A DNA stretch of 38,036 nucleotides. Origin: Chloroflexota bacterium. GTDB lineage: Bacteria; Chloroflexota; Anaerolineae; Anaerolineales; Villigracilaceae. Positions 7,776 through 16,241 of this stretch are shown here, one piece after another. Location: positions 1-38,036 of the forward strand of contig JACPVB010000195.1 in the NCBI GenBank assembly GCA_016191985.1, in the 5' to 3' direction. The notes beneath the pieces were generated by a model, which did not search any database, was not told the origin of the DNA, and was given only the letters and a program-made list of their open reading frames with translations. The first letter of the stretch is position 1; each line of letters starts with the position of its first letter. Both the position numbers and the translations under genes were made by a program.

Positions 7776-8348
7776 CTATCTTATATTTGGTGAAAAACGC
7801 AGCCGGCGCGCCAGCAGGATGACAATTACAAAAGCCAGGGCCATCACAACCATTCCGGGCACGCCATAATCATCAATGAAGCCGGTGTTGGGCAGGGCCG
7901 TGGTGGTCGGGACAATAGTCAACTGGGCGGCGGCGGCCTGGGTCAATGCCGCGCCGACAGTGGCTGTGGCAGCGGCGGGAGTGCCGTCCAATGAGGCGGT
8001 TCCAGCAGAGGCATCTGGGGTGAGGGTGGCTTTGGCAACATTGACGACCGCCGTCGGCTCGGGTGTGGATGTGGTGGTGGGCAATATCGAAGCCTCGAAG
8101 GTGGCGGTCAACGCATCATTGATAAAGTTATTAGACGCCTGGGCGGTCAGGGTAGCATTTGCGGCTTCGGCTTGAGCAGTGTTACTTCCTCGTAAACCAA
8201 ACAGGTATACCCCCACAAGGCAGGCAATGGAAAGCAGGATGATCCCGCCTAAAATACCGACGGCAACAAGAAAAGTGCGGTTGTTGTTCGACTCTTCGGG
8301 CAGTTGGGCATCGTCAGATTCATCAAAATTGGTTTCATCGAAAGACAT
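7776..8348 (-). CDS. Small surface protein with LPxTG-like anchor
   Basis: 190 aa. An acidic N-terminus (1-23) is followed by a membrane helix (about 25-51), then an Ala/Thr-rich low-complexity region (55-150), LPNTG (152-156), a second hydrophobic helix (165-180) and a basic tail RRLR. The second half is a textbook cell-wall-sorting layout. The first helix has no signal-peptidase site, so the protein may stay doubly anchored. The composition resembles stalk-like surface proteins. The start ATG 8348 has AGGAGAG 7 nt upstream. The 138-nt gap to the next gene upstream holds only a small hairpin (GACC-ATCA-GGTC). No function can be assigned. Confidence 0.7.
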   Translation of the reverse strand: MSFDETNFDESDDAQLPEESNNNRTFLVAVGILGGIILLSIACLVGVYLFGLRGSNTAQAEAANATLTAQASNNFINDALTATFEASILPTTTSTPEPTAVVNVAKATLTPDASAGTASLDGTPAAATATVGAALTQAAAAQLTIVPTTTALPNTGFIDDYGVPGMVVMALAFVIVILLARRLRFSPNIR

Positions 8349-8486
8349 GTAACACTCTCCTGATTATTTTTCAAAGACCCTGATGGTCTCCTTGCAATCA
8401 AAACTGCGTTTTTGTTGAAGTTTTTTTTTCGCAAATTTTTCCGATGGTTCACTGAAAAATCTTTAGAGGCCGCGATTGCGGGATTA

Positions 8487-9542
8487 TTATCCCACAACTT
8501 CAAGGTTTACGAGAGGCGCAGTGACCGTTTCGTCGTTCTCAAGTTTTACTTCCGCGGCAGGCGCGCGCAGACCGCTCGGCAGAGTGCTCAACCCGGGTTT
8601 GATGGCGATAATCGAACCGATCATTCCCATGAACGGCGGACGCCTCATCCGCACCTGCAAGCCCGGCGCGAAGGTTTCCACTTCCCTCGGCGCGGGCGGG
8701 TTCGATGAAATGGGAAGGGGAATGATCACTTCCGGCTTTGCACCGCTGTACCGGTCGAACATTTCCGCGTTTACCGTCACGTCCCGTTTGGCATTCGTGC
8801 TCAACAATTTAAATGCGGCGGAATTCATCGGCAGGGCGCCGAATCCATCCGTGATCATGATCGGGTAACGCATCTCACGCGCGGTTTGAAGCAGGGATGG
8901 AAAAATGCTGGAAAGGATCAACCCGCGCACAGGCAGGTCGGCAGCGGCTTGCAGGGTCTCCGCATCCTTCACCATGCCTCCCAAAATAATGGAACCGCGC
9001 AGGCTGATATCCAGTTTGGCGGTGGTTAGAACGCCATCCTGTTTTTCAGCGATATTAACCAGCAAACCCGAGTCGATGCGCCCGTTACCCCACACGCCCT
9101 GCACCAACGCGCCCGCTGTTTGGATCACAGCGCCGCGATTTGGCATCACTTCAATGATCGTGCCGGGAATACCGGCCCGTAATTCCATTTTGGTCTCGCC
9201 CACTTCCATCAACACCTGGCCGCCGCCCACAGCCACCACACGTCCTTCGCGCGGGGTGCGAACGGAGCGCGGGAAGAGTCCTTTGCCCACGGCAATCTCA
9301 ACGCTGGCCGCAAGCTGATCGTCCACCTTGCATTTGATCAGTCGGTCGGCGGCATTGGGAGATACGCGCAGGATGCGCGCCACATCCAAAAGAATATGTT
9401 CACGCGCCCATTTTGTTTCGGCAACCACATCGTTCGGGCTGACCTTTTGATTCGGGCGCACGAGCACAGTCCCTGAAACGGGCAAAAGCCGTTCACGCAC
9501 TATGGAAGTAAGTCCGACAATATGATTAACAGGCGCCTGCAT
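8487..9542 (-). CDS. Conserved beta-rich protein, last gene of the MutL/PxWL operon
   Basis: 351 aa, soluble, no membrane helix. It looks built of short beta-barrel/hammerhead units: residues 15-45 contain SGTVLVRPNQKVSPNDVVAE, which resembles a lipoyl/biotinyl hammerhead, and residues 90-150 are a Gly/Val-rich strand set (EGRVVAVGGGQVLMEVG). Residues 185-235 form a Rossmann-like strand/helix stretch, and the C-terminal 60 residues a KOW/SH3-like barrel (PPFMGMIGSIIAI). I do not recognise an enzyme signature. The start ATG 9542 has GGAGG 9 nt upstream and lies 3 nt after the stop of the ASKHA gene, so the two are cotranscribed. A role with the MutL-like protein is inferred from this linkage only. 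Confidence 0.7.
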   Translation of the reverse strand: MQAPVNHIVGLTSIVRERLLPVSGTVLVRPNQKVSPNDVVAETKWAREHILLDVARILRVSPNAADRLIKCKVDDQLAASVEIAVGKGLFPRSVRTPREGRVVAVGGGQVLMEVGETKMELRAGIPGTIIEVMPNRGAVIQTAGALVQGVWGNGRIDSGLLVNIAEKQDGVLTTAKLDISLRGSIILGGMVKDAETLQAAADLPVRGLILSSIFPSLLQTAREMRYPIMITDGFGALPMNSAAFKLLSTNAKRDVTVNAEMFDRYSGAKPEVIIPLPISSNPPAPREVETFAPGLQVRMRRPPFMGMIGSIIAIKPGLSTLPSGLRAPAAEVKLENDETVTAPLVNLEVVG

Positions 9543-9545
9543 CTT

Positions 9546-11303
9546 CTACTCGCCTCCGAGGGTCCAATTCCATTTTTTGATCAATTCACGCCGCCGCACC
9601 GTATCGGATGGAAGTTCCAACGGGCGGCCACGCCCATCGAAGACCACGCCTAACGCCCCGCCGCTTACTGGGATGGTCCCACTGCGGCCGGGCCCAAAGC
9701 CGACATCCGCTCCGCGCAAGCCCTGGATCGTGAGCTTTCCCGTTTCTCCAATTGCCAATGGCAAAGTTTCAAGCGTGCCATACTTCAAATCCACACGCGC
9801 TTCCGCGCCGTTCTCGTAGTTCAATTTCGCTTTCAGAATCAGCGTGCCGTAACTGGCGGAAACCACCGGTGAAACAATCGTGCCCACGCTAAGGAACGCG
9901 CCGGATTCCAATACCTGCACAGGCAGGATGTTGTTTTGTGAAGCCGCCGCACCCAACAGGGGCAGCAGGTTGTTCTGGTCGAGGATGACCGTGGTCACAC
10001 CCACAGGCTGGATCGAGTCAAGGAGCAGGAGCAGGTTGTGGCCGGGGCGCGAAGCGTCGCTCAACGCGCCGCCTCCAGCGAGGATCGGCTCGAAAAGTGG
10101 AGTCAGGTTTGGTTTGATCGAGGCGATGTTCTGCGGAAAATCACGGCGCGCAGACTGCATCGCAAGGTATAGGGCCTGTCTCGCAACCGCCTGAGACATG
10201 GCCAGGTCTTCGCGGGTGGCTGCAATCGTGGAAGGGTAGAGGGATTTTTGATACAGGTAATCGCGCAGCACGCCATTGGAAATATCAAGCGATGACCAAC
10301 GCAAAATTTCTTCAAGTGTTGTGTAATTGAGCAGGCCTGGCAGGTTTTCGCCCAAACCAAATTGCGGCGAAACCTTCAGCGTGGATTTGCCGTTGAAGCC
10401 CGCGGCAATGACCGCCGCAGATGCGCCAAGGTCCACACTTAAGATTCCTTTTTTGGAACCGTATACTTTTGCGAGGAAGCGCACCATACGCCCGGTGGCA
10501 TACGCGGTGGGAAGCATGTGCCCGCCCGACCATAAGTCCAAAAGATCCACGCCTTTGATCTGCCGCTTGCGGATGTTGATGAACATGCGCGCAAGTTCAC
10601 GTTCCGCAGGATCGATATCTTCGGTTTCAAGGGATGGCCGCACATTGGGGCTGAAATGCAGGGAAGTGGCAAGCTCGCCTACCAGGGTCTTGACCTCCGC
10701 GCCCATCTTTTCGTTGCCCGCAAACAACACGGCGGGGCGTTTTTCCTGGGGCAGAAGAAAGCTGGCGAGACCGATGGGTTCAAGTAATTTTTGAATGGAA
10801 AGCGATGCGCCGCCGTCGGTGCCGCCGGTGATCAGAACGAGATCGGGCCGCAGGCGCAGGATGCTGTCTATTTGCTGGTCGGGCCTGCGCTGGTCGTTCA
10901 AGCCGATGGTATCCACAATGCGGGTATAGGTGGATTCCGTCAACCTGCGGGCGCTTTCCAGCGAGACGTCCTTGAGCAGGCCGACAACGACCGTCTTGAC
11001 AACCGGTCCTGCAGACAGGGTGACGACCAGCGCATCCACACCGGTCCCATTGGACTGGCTCGGCGTAATCAATCCGCGTGAAGCATCCAGCAGATTTTTC
11101 CCCAATATCTTTTGCAAACTCATGATGGCGTTGCGCGCGCCTTCCGCCACATCCTTGAAAGGAGCTTCCGCTGTGGTAGGCGCAGTACCGGATGCCACAA
11201 AGCGATATTCGCCTTCGATGACATCAAAAAGGACAGCGCGTGTATTCGCCGCGCCGACATCGATTGCGAGCAGGGAGTTACCGTCAACCAGTGAGGATGG
11301 CAT
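9546..11303 (-). CDS. Glutamate mutase L (MutL)-family ASKHA protein
   Basis: 585 aa. The N-terminus LLAIDVGAANTRAVLFD (12-28) is the phosphate-1 strand-turn of the ASKHA (actin/Hsp70/sugar kinase) fold. LRPDLVLITGGTDGG (about 150-164) matches the MutL family found beside adenosylcobalamin glutamate mutase in clostridia, and LSVDLGASAAVIAAG (about 290) is a second DxG nucleotide-binding turn. MutL itself has no settled function; a chaperone or reactivation role for B12 enzymes has been considered. No mutase subunit is encoded here. It sits instead among membrane proteins with gaps of 5 and 3 nt, so its partner is more likely a membrane assembly. The C-terminal 100 residues are beta-rich. Family assignment is firm; function is unknown. 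Confidence 0.82.
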   Translation of the reverse strand: MPSSLVDGNSLLAIDVGAANTRAVLFDVIEGEYRFVASGTAPTTAEAPFKDVAEGARNAIMSLQKILGKNLLDASRGLITPSQSNGTGVDALVVTLSAGPVVKTVVVGLLKDVSLESARRLTESTYTRIVDTIGLNDQRRPDQQIDSILRLRPDLVLITGGTDGGASLSIQKLLEPIGLASFLLPQEKRPAVLFAGNEKMGAEVKTLVGELATSLHFSPNVRPSLETEDIDPAERELARMFINIRKRQIKGVDLLDLWSGGHMLPTAYATGRMVRFLAKVYGSKKGILSVDLGASAAVIAAGFNGKSTLKVSPQFGLGENLPGLLNYTTLEEILRWSSLDISNGVLRDYLYQKSLYPSTIAATREDLAMSQAVARQALYLAMQSARRDFPQNIASIKPNLTPLFEPILAGGGALSDASRPGHNLLLLLDSIQPVGVTTVILDQNNLLPLLGAAASQNNILPVQVLESGAFLSVGTIVSPVVSASYGTLILKAKLNYENGAEARVDLKYGTLETLPLAIGETGKLTIQGLRGADVGFGPGRSGTIPVSGGALGVVFDGRGRPLELPSDTVRRRELIKKWNWTLGGE

Positions 11304-11308
11304 GATTG

Positions 11309-11998
11309 CTAAAAATTCCCGAAGAGTTTAAAGAAGTTGATGAGGGATGAAATGCGTTCGATCAATGCGGTGAGCGCGGCGGCGTACACGCCCGCAAAGA
11401 TCGCACCCAGCGTAATGCCGATAAAGATACGTCCCACCCAGGCAATAATTTCGATCACCTTCGGACGGCGCATGGAACCGTCCGCTTTGGGGCTTGCGCC
11501 GAAGTGGAAATAAACCAGCGAGAAGATCGTCCCAGCGAGGACAATCGACCCGTTGCCTATCGCCTCCATGAAGCCGATGTTGCGTGACGCGGCAGCGTTC
11601 AGGTCGAAGAAATTAATGGTCGCTTCCACCTGGGGGATAAGCGTGCCGATGACCGCTCCAGCCAGGATCACCGCTGCGCCTGCGCCGACCAAAAAGGCCA
11701 TCGTCATGCGCGCAACGCCAGACAGGCGTGACGAGGCTTTCATGAAAATAAACAGCACACCGAGCAATGGGACGGCTGCAAATATCTTTTCGTTAAGCGA
11801 ACCGAACCAGAGTGGGTACCCCAAACGTGGGATGAGCACCTGCCAAACCGCAATTGCGGCCACATATCCCGCAGACACCCCAACGAAAAGGTAAACCGCA
11901 ATTCGGAAGAGGGGGTTATCCCCTATCAGGTAACTGAAGATAAGGATGGTAAATATAAAGCTGATAACGCCGATGATCAGGTCGGGAGAAAAGGTCAT
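11309..11998 (-). CDS. Polytopic membrane protein of the MutL/PxWL operon
   Basis: 229 aa with about six hydrophobic segments: residues 7-25, 31-52, 73-87, 97-120, 145-165 and 186-212. Loops are short, with FGSLNEK and KADGSMRRPK the only clearly polar ones. No transporter signature is evident. The start ATG 11998 has GGGAGG upstream and begins 1 nt after the stop of the zinc-ribbon gene. The next gene (MutL-like) follows after 5 nt, so expression is coupled. It could be a membrane anchor or channel component for the ASKHA protein; that is inference. Confidence 0.7.
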   Translation of the reverse strand: MTFSPDLIIGVISFIFTILIFSYLIGDNPLFRIAVYLFVGVSAGYVAAIAVWQVLIPRLGYPLWFGSLNEKIFAAVPLLGVLFIFMKASSRLSGVARMTMAFLVGAGAAVILAGAVIGTLIPQVEATINFFDLNAAASRNIGFMEAIGNGSIVLAGTIFSLVYFHFGASPKADGSMRRPKVIEIIAWVGRIFIGITLGAIFAGVYAAALTALIERISSLINFFKLFGNF

Positions 11999-11999
11999 T

Positions 12000-14567
12000 C
12001 TATTTTGCCTCCCTTGCTGAGGCGCGGTCTCGCAGGCCCAGGGCTAAATTCCATAAACCACCGCCCAACACCAACGACATGGCAAGCAACATGCCGAGGC
12101 TGTAGGCATCCCAATAATTTCGCGCAGTGCCGGGACGCCCGGCGTTGTTCTGCTCGAACACTGCCCCGCCATATAAACCCGCCACCATGCCGCTGACCTG
12201 CTGCGAGTCGTAATATGGCTGGATCATGGGCGCGGCTTGTGCGCTGGTAATCACCACAAATGGAATATTGCCGCGCGCCGACTCAGTCTGTTCGATCCAC
12301 ACGCGGGCAGATTCAGCGTTATCTGTAATCAAAACCAAAGCCGCAAATTGCGAAAGCGAAGATACGCCCTCCAGCGAAGCAGAAGCCCAGGCCGGTTGCA
12401 GGGACATATCCAGCGGGCTGATGATATGCGGGTTTTGCGCAAAAGCATGAATGCCCAACTGTCCGCCGGGCAGGTAGCCCAGATTCAGGTAGGAGAATCC
12501 GCTATTTTTGTAATGCTCAGCCAAAGGTCCAGAAACGAAGCGCTCTGCCAGAATTGCACCTGTTTCGTTGGTGGAAATAAAAGTCAAACGTGGATGGCTA
12601 TAAAAGATCATTTGGTCAAAGAACGGAGCGGCGGCGGCTTCTATTTCACCAACGCGGGAGGCTTCGTAATCGACAGCCACCAGCACCGCCCCATCCGCCG
12701 GTATGGCGCGAGCCACATCCACGGCACCGCCGACTTCACGCGGAACACCCACAGGCATGGAAAAGATCGGTGCAGGCAGCAGCAAAGCAGCGATGACGAC
12801 CACAAAAACCATAAAGAAAAGGAACCAGCGTAAACCGCGCGAACCCCTCAGCGTGGAAAAGGAAGCGATTGGAACAGGGGCAGTTTCAGCCGCGAGGATT
12901 TGCTCCAGTAATTCGGCATGAGCCAATTGCTCGTCACTGGTTTGCAATCGGATCGAATAAGGCTTGGGCTTGCTGGTGGGTGAATAGCCCGGCACCGCCG
13001 GCAGCACGCCTTGCAAACCCGCCAGCGCCCCGCGAGACTCCAGGGTTTGGTCGCTGCTGACAAATGACGATGATAATGAGGGCAACGGCTCGTCCACCGG
13101 GCGCATGGCCTGCACCCACGATGGCAATTCGCCCGGAGCGATCGCATCGGTATTTGTGATCGGCGTCGGGCTGGAGGATGCGGGCAGATCCATTGCATTC
13201 GAAAGCCAGTCCGGCATTTCCGTGAACAGCTCATCCGTGGTCTCGCCTTTCGCTTCTTCTACAAAAGCTGGCGGTACCTCAAACGGCGTCTCTTTTTCAG
13301 GCGCGGGCGTCTCTGCGGTTGTGAAAGTGTTGAGCCAATCCGGCGAATCAAACGAAGCATCAGCCGGTTCAGCTTCAGCCGCTGTTTTTTCCTCGGGCTG
13401 TTCAAAAATGGATGCCTGCGGCGCGGCGGCTTTCAACCAATCAGGCAAGCCGGCAAGCGCATCCTCGTCTTTTGCGGGTAAATTTTCTTCTTCCTGCGCG
13501 GCTGGCAAAGGAATCGTCTCTTCATTGCCAGACAACCAGGCAGGCAGTTCGCCAGTACCTGAATCTTCGGCTTCCTTTTTCAACCATTTCGGAGTCGTAT
13601 CTTGAAGTGGCTTGGCGGCGCTTTCACCCTGATCGTTCAACCAGGCGGGCAATTCATCTTTGGAGGAAGGATCAAACGCCTCCACCTCACTCGAAGCTGG
13701 TCCTGTAAAAGCGGCAGAGTCGGTGCTTTGGTTTTTATCTTCCATACCTCGCAGCCAGTCCGGGGTGTCTTTGAGTTCATCCGCAGGTGAGTCCGCCGCT
13801 ATTTGGCGCAACCAATCCGGTGATTCGGATGCCTCCGGTGGGAACGCATTCGATGAACTATCGAAGGACGGGGGCTGTGCTTTTTTGGCATCATCTTCCG
13901 CAGCCATGCGGCGCAGCCAATCTGGCGTATCGTCGGCGGCGGATGTGGAAAAAATATCGTCAACCGCGGGCGTTTCGGCAGCCTTTTCCGTAGGCTTGGA
14001 ATCATCCGCATCACGGAACCATTCGGTCAGTTCATCTTTTTCATCGGCTTGTGATCCGGTTGGAGTCAAACTTGCCAGCCAAGAGGGAGTCTCCGCGTCA
14101 CCCGCAGTTTCCTCCTGGGCAAAGTCGGCCTTATCTCCTAATTCAACCCAGCGCACCTCGGATGATTCTGATGTGGATTTTTTGGGTTTGGGCGCCGCGC
14201 CAGTGATACTGGCCAGCCAGTCCGGCGTTTCATCTTCATCGCCATCGGCAGCCTGGGACCGCAAACCAGCCAAAAGGTCTTCTGTGTGAGATGCAGGCTG
14301 GGTCTGCCCGGGTTTTTGTGAGGCCTGTTGCCCTTCCTGTTGTTCGGTATTTCGCGCCGAGTCGCGCGCATCCCTTAGCCATTGCGGCAGGATCGGCTCG
14401 AGTTCAGCGGTATTTTTTTTGGTTGGAATCTGGCCGGGTTTAATGGGCGCATCCACACCCTTGAGAGGCCCGCTGCCCGGTTGCAGGCGAGACTGGCAAT
14501 GCTGGCAAAATTCCTGGTTCGCCGGATTGCTTTCACCGCAAACGGGGCATTTGATAATCTCCGCCAT
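12000..14567 (-). CDS. Zinc-ribbon, PxWL-repeat scaffold protein with two membrane helices
   Basis: 855 aa. Residues 1-30 are a zinc ribbon with CPVC (7, 10) and CQHC (21, 24). Residues 55-490 are acidic, Ser/Ala/Glu-rich and probably disordered. They carry 14 copies of a short motif [TSLM]PxWLxx, with Trp at about 63, 117, 163, 183 (WF variant), 217, 252, 271, 309, 328, 344, 377, 411, 454 and 484 (WV variant). A membrane helix (580-600) leads to a folded domain (605-815) and a second helix (822-845) with a basic tail. The zinc ribbon and repeats should be cytosolic and the domain external. The repeats look like docking motifs for one partner. Start ATG 14567 overlaps the previous stop (TAATG), with GGGGGG upstream. 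Not an enzyme I recognise. Confidence 0.75.
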   Translation of the reverse strand: MAEIIKCPVCGESNPANQEFCQHCQSRLQPGSGPLKGVDAPIKPGQIPTKKNTAELEPILPQWLRDARDSARNTEQQEGQQASQKPGQTQPASHTEDLLAGLRSQAADGDEDETPDWLASITGAAPKPKKSTSESSEVRWVELGDKADFAQEETAGDAETPSWLASLTPTGSQADEKDELTEWFRDADDSKPTEKAAETPAVDDIFSTSAADDTPDWLRRMAAEDDAKKAQPPSFDSSSNAFPPEASESPDWLRQIAADSPADELKDTPDWLRGMEDKNQSTDSAAFTGPASSEVEAFDPSSKDELPAWLNDQGESAAKPLQDTTPKWLKKEAEDSGTGELPAWLSGNEETIPLPAAQEEENLPAKDEDALAGLPDWLKAAAPQASIFEQPEEKTAAEAEPADASFDSPDWLNTFTTAETPAPEKETPFEVPPAFVEEAKGETTDELFTEMPDWLSNAMDLPASSSPTPITNTDAIAPGELPSWVQAMRPVDEPLPSLSSSFVSSDQTLESRGALAGLQGVLPAVPGYSPTSKPKPYSIRLQTSDEQLAHAELLEQILAAETAPVPIASFSTLRGSRGLRWFLFFMVFVVVIAALLLPAPIFSMPVGVPREVGGAVDVARAIPADGAVLVAVDYEASRVGEIEAAAAPFFDQMIFYSHPRLTFISTNETGAILAERFVSGPLAEHYKNSGFSYLNLGYLPGGQLGIHAFAQNPHIISPLDMSLQPAWASASLEGVSSLSQFAALVLITDNAESARVWIEQTESARGNIPFVVITSAQAAPMIQPYYDSQQVSGMVAGLYGGAVFEQNNAGRPGTARNYWDAYSLGMLLAMSLVLGGGLWNLALGLRDRASAREAK

Positions 14568-15178
14568 TATTGCCCCCCGTACGGACGGTCTACGCCGAAC
14601 AGTACACGTATGCCGGTGGTCAATGTGCCAAGCGCCACGCCGATCAAAATTCCGCGCGCGCCACCGAGGGCGAGGATCTGGCTAACCCAGGGACGGATCA
14701 ACGTGCCGATCAAAGGAATATCACCGGACCGCATCGTAGCAGAACCAAGGAAAAGCAGGGCTGCTGTCACCAAAAAGACGATGCCCATCATGTCTGTGCG
14801 ACGGCGCAGGAGGCGGATGGCCGCATACAGCAGGGAGATGGTCAGCACACCCATCAACGCGGCTTCGGCCGGGATGATGATGCCGCTCAACACAATTTGC
14901 ATTGCAGAATGCTGGGGGCGTAGGAGAATGCCGATAGTAAACGTGGCAACCAACCCGATGACAAGAAGCGCGCTGTAGGTGCTCCCTTTTTCACCACGGC
15001 GAATTTTATCTGTATGGACTGAAATCAAATTAAATATCCCCACCAGTGCGGCAGCCCCCGCAAGGATGATGGCCCAATTCAACAAAAGGGTTTGCACATC
15101 CGCCAGGGCCGGGAAGAAATAACCGCCTAATATCAAAACGCCAGTTGTAATGGCAATGAACGCAGTAATGACTCGCAT
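14567..15178 (-). CDS. Polytopic membrane protein of the MutL/PxWL operon
   Basis: 203 aa with about six hydrophobic segments: residues 5-25, 33-52, 70-87, 93-115, 128-148 and 160-190. A basic loop HTDKIRRGEKG lies between helices 2 and 3, and LLRRRTDMM between 4 and 5. No catalytic or transport motif is visible. The start ATG 15178 shares one base with the TAA stop of the preceding gene (TAATG), and its own stop shares one base with the zinc-ribbon start, so translation is coupled on both sides. No family name can be given from sequence alone. Confidence 0.7.
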   Translation of the reverse strand: MRVITAFIAITTGVLILGGYFFPALADVQTLLLNWAIILAGAAALVGIFNLISVHTDKIRRGEKGSTYSALLVIGLVATFTIGILLRPQHSAMQIVLSGIIIPAEAALMGVLTISLLYAAIRLLRRRTDMMGIVFLVTAALLFLGSATMRSGDIPLIGTLIRPWVSQILALGGARGILIGVALGTLTTGIRVLFGVDRPYGGQ

Positions 15179-15909
15179 TAGATGACCCCGAAAAATTTCG
15201 CCGCCGCGCCGACTAGGAGGGCGAGGATAATCAGCCAGCGCAAAATATCCTGTACAGTCAGGCTGGCGATGTGTGTTGCACCCGCGCCGAGATAGGCGCC
15301 AGCGGCAAACAATTCCTCACCGATCAATGCATCCTGAGTGTTTGCAAAAAGAACAGCCTGCCCGCTAAGGTTATCGCTTGCGCCAATCATGGTTACGCTT
15401 TCACGGTCTGAGGCATCGGCAAGCAGGGCCGCTTCAGGACCAAAATGCCCGAGCATGACGTTCGTGGAAACTTTCTCGTTTTGCGCAATGTGCATTGCAC
15501 CGGCCGCAAACCCAAAGGGACTTAACCCGGTAATGCGGCCTGCAGTTGGGACATACAATTCACTTACGCCGGCAGCTTGATACCCAGCCTGCAAGGTATC
15601 CTGTGTAAGCAGGCCAAGCACAGGGTCACCGGAAGAGGCAACTACGGGCATGTCACTGACGGATGTTTTTTCCGCAATGATCCGCAGGGTTGCCAACCCA
15701 GCCAGCGCCGAGCCTCCGCGCGCATCCAGCAGGCTCCCGCGCCCAAGTGAAATATGCAGGCGGGTGCCGTCTTCCACACTTAGTCCTAACATGCGGTATA
15801 GGCGGGTTAGGGCGGGGATGTCACGCAGCCTGGCGGGGGAATTTCTTTTCCATAAAGTAATCCCCAGCAAAAGTGCGGCGGTAAAGACAATCACCAACAA
15901 GGCGGTCAT
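15178..15909 (-). CDS. Membrane-anchored domain protein (possibly DUF6754-like)
   Basis: 243 aa. One N-terminal helix (2-17) and one C-terminal helix (about 222-240) flank an alpha/beta domain. The domain contains GTRLHISLGRGSLLDARGG, later AGRITGLSPFGFAAG, and then MIGASDNLSGQAVLFANTQ. From memory this pattern resembles a domain annotated DUF6754 in Chloroflexota; I cannot confirm that here. Gly/Ala-rich turns suggest a Rossmann-like core, but no nucleotide-binding loop is obvious. The start ATG 15909 overlaps the stop of the 81-aa gene by ATGA. Its place as second gene of the seven-gene operon points to a shared envelope function. Confidence 0.65.
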   Translation of the reverse strand: MTALLVIVFTAALLLGITLWKRNSPARLRDIPALTRLYRMLGLSVEDGTRLHISLGRGSLLDARGGSALAGLATLRIIAEKTSVSDMPVVASSGDPVLGLLTQDTLQAGYQAAGVSELYVPTAGRITGLSPFGFAAGAMHIAQNEKVSTNVMLGHFGPEAALLADASDRESVTMIGASDNLSGQAVLFANTQDALIGEELFAAGAYLGAGATHIASLTVQDILRWLIILALLVGAAAKFFGVI

Positions 15910-16151
15910 TGGCCTGCTCCCTCGTGCTCCAGGAAGAATGCAAATGCACGCGCTTCTGTTTCCTCTTCAAGTGTTTCCGCAAGCGCGATCAATTGATCGC
16001 TTTTTACAAAACCGCCGCTAAAATAAATCGCCTGCGCTCCAAGCAAGGCAAGAGGACTTCCTGCTTCAAGGAACGAGGCGACCAGATTGTGAAGTTGATA
16101 TCGGCGCAAGGACTCAGCCCAGCGCGGCCAAAATTCGCGCGGTGACTTCAT
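15906..16151 (-). CDS. Small 81-aa helical protein, first gene of the MutL/PxWL operon
   Basis: 81 aa, no signal peptide. It starts MKSPREFWPRWAESLRRYQL, has a moderately hydrophobic middle (AGSPLALLGAQAIYFSGG, about 30-48), and ends in an acidic helix (ETLEEETEARAFAFFLEHEG). It could be a peripheral membrane or adaptor protein. The ATG at 16151 lies only 10 nt after a TATACT hexamer, leaving no room for a ribosome-binding site, so it probably heads a leaderless message. It overlaps the next gene by 4 nt. The four-base overlap and the promoter argue it is a real gene. Confidence 0.6.
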   Translation of the reverse strand: MKSPREFWPRWAESLRRYQLHNLVASFLEAGSPLALLGAQAIYFSGGFVKSDQLIALAETLEEETEARAFAFFLEHEGAGQ

Positions 16152-16161
16152 AGTTAATGCG

Positions 16162-16170
16162 AGTATAGCA
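16162..16170 (-). promoter_or_regulatory. Extended -10 promoter of the seven-gene operon
   Basis: The minus strand reads TGCTATACT, 10 nt before the ATG at 16151. The start point should fall 3-4 nt before the ATG, giving a leaderless mRNA. No good -35 is seen. The TGC extension matches the promoters at 2936 and 3755. Confidence 0.45.
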
Positions 16171-16241
16171 TAATTTCATGGCCGACCCGCATGGCCTTTA
16201 TGGGAGAAAGATTACAGTTATATAAAATTTTAAACCATCAA

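Noticed and set aside
8249-8503. 84-codon minus-strand ORF overlapping the LPNTG gene start
   Set aside because: Overlaps the start of a gene with a good ribosome-binding site in another frame, and its own start lacks one.
9546-11303. Reading the MutL-like gene as part of a glutamate mutase (fermentation) operon
   Set aside because: No mutE, mutS or other cobalamin enzyme is in the operon.
12237-14978. Several plus-strand ORFs of 74-209 codons opposite the zinc-ribbon gene and its upstream neighbour
   Set aside because: They are antisense shadows; the Ser/Gly-rich repeats are the complement of the PxWL repeat region.
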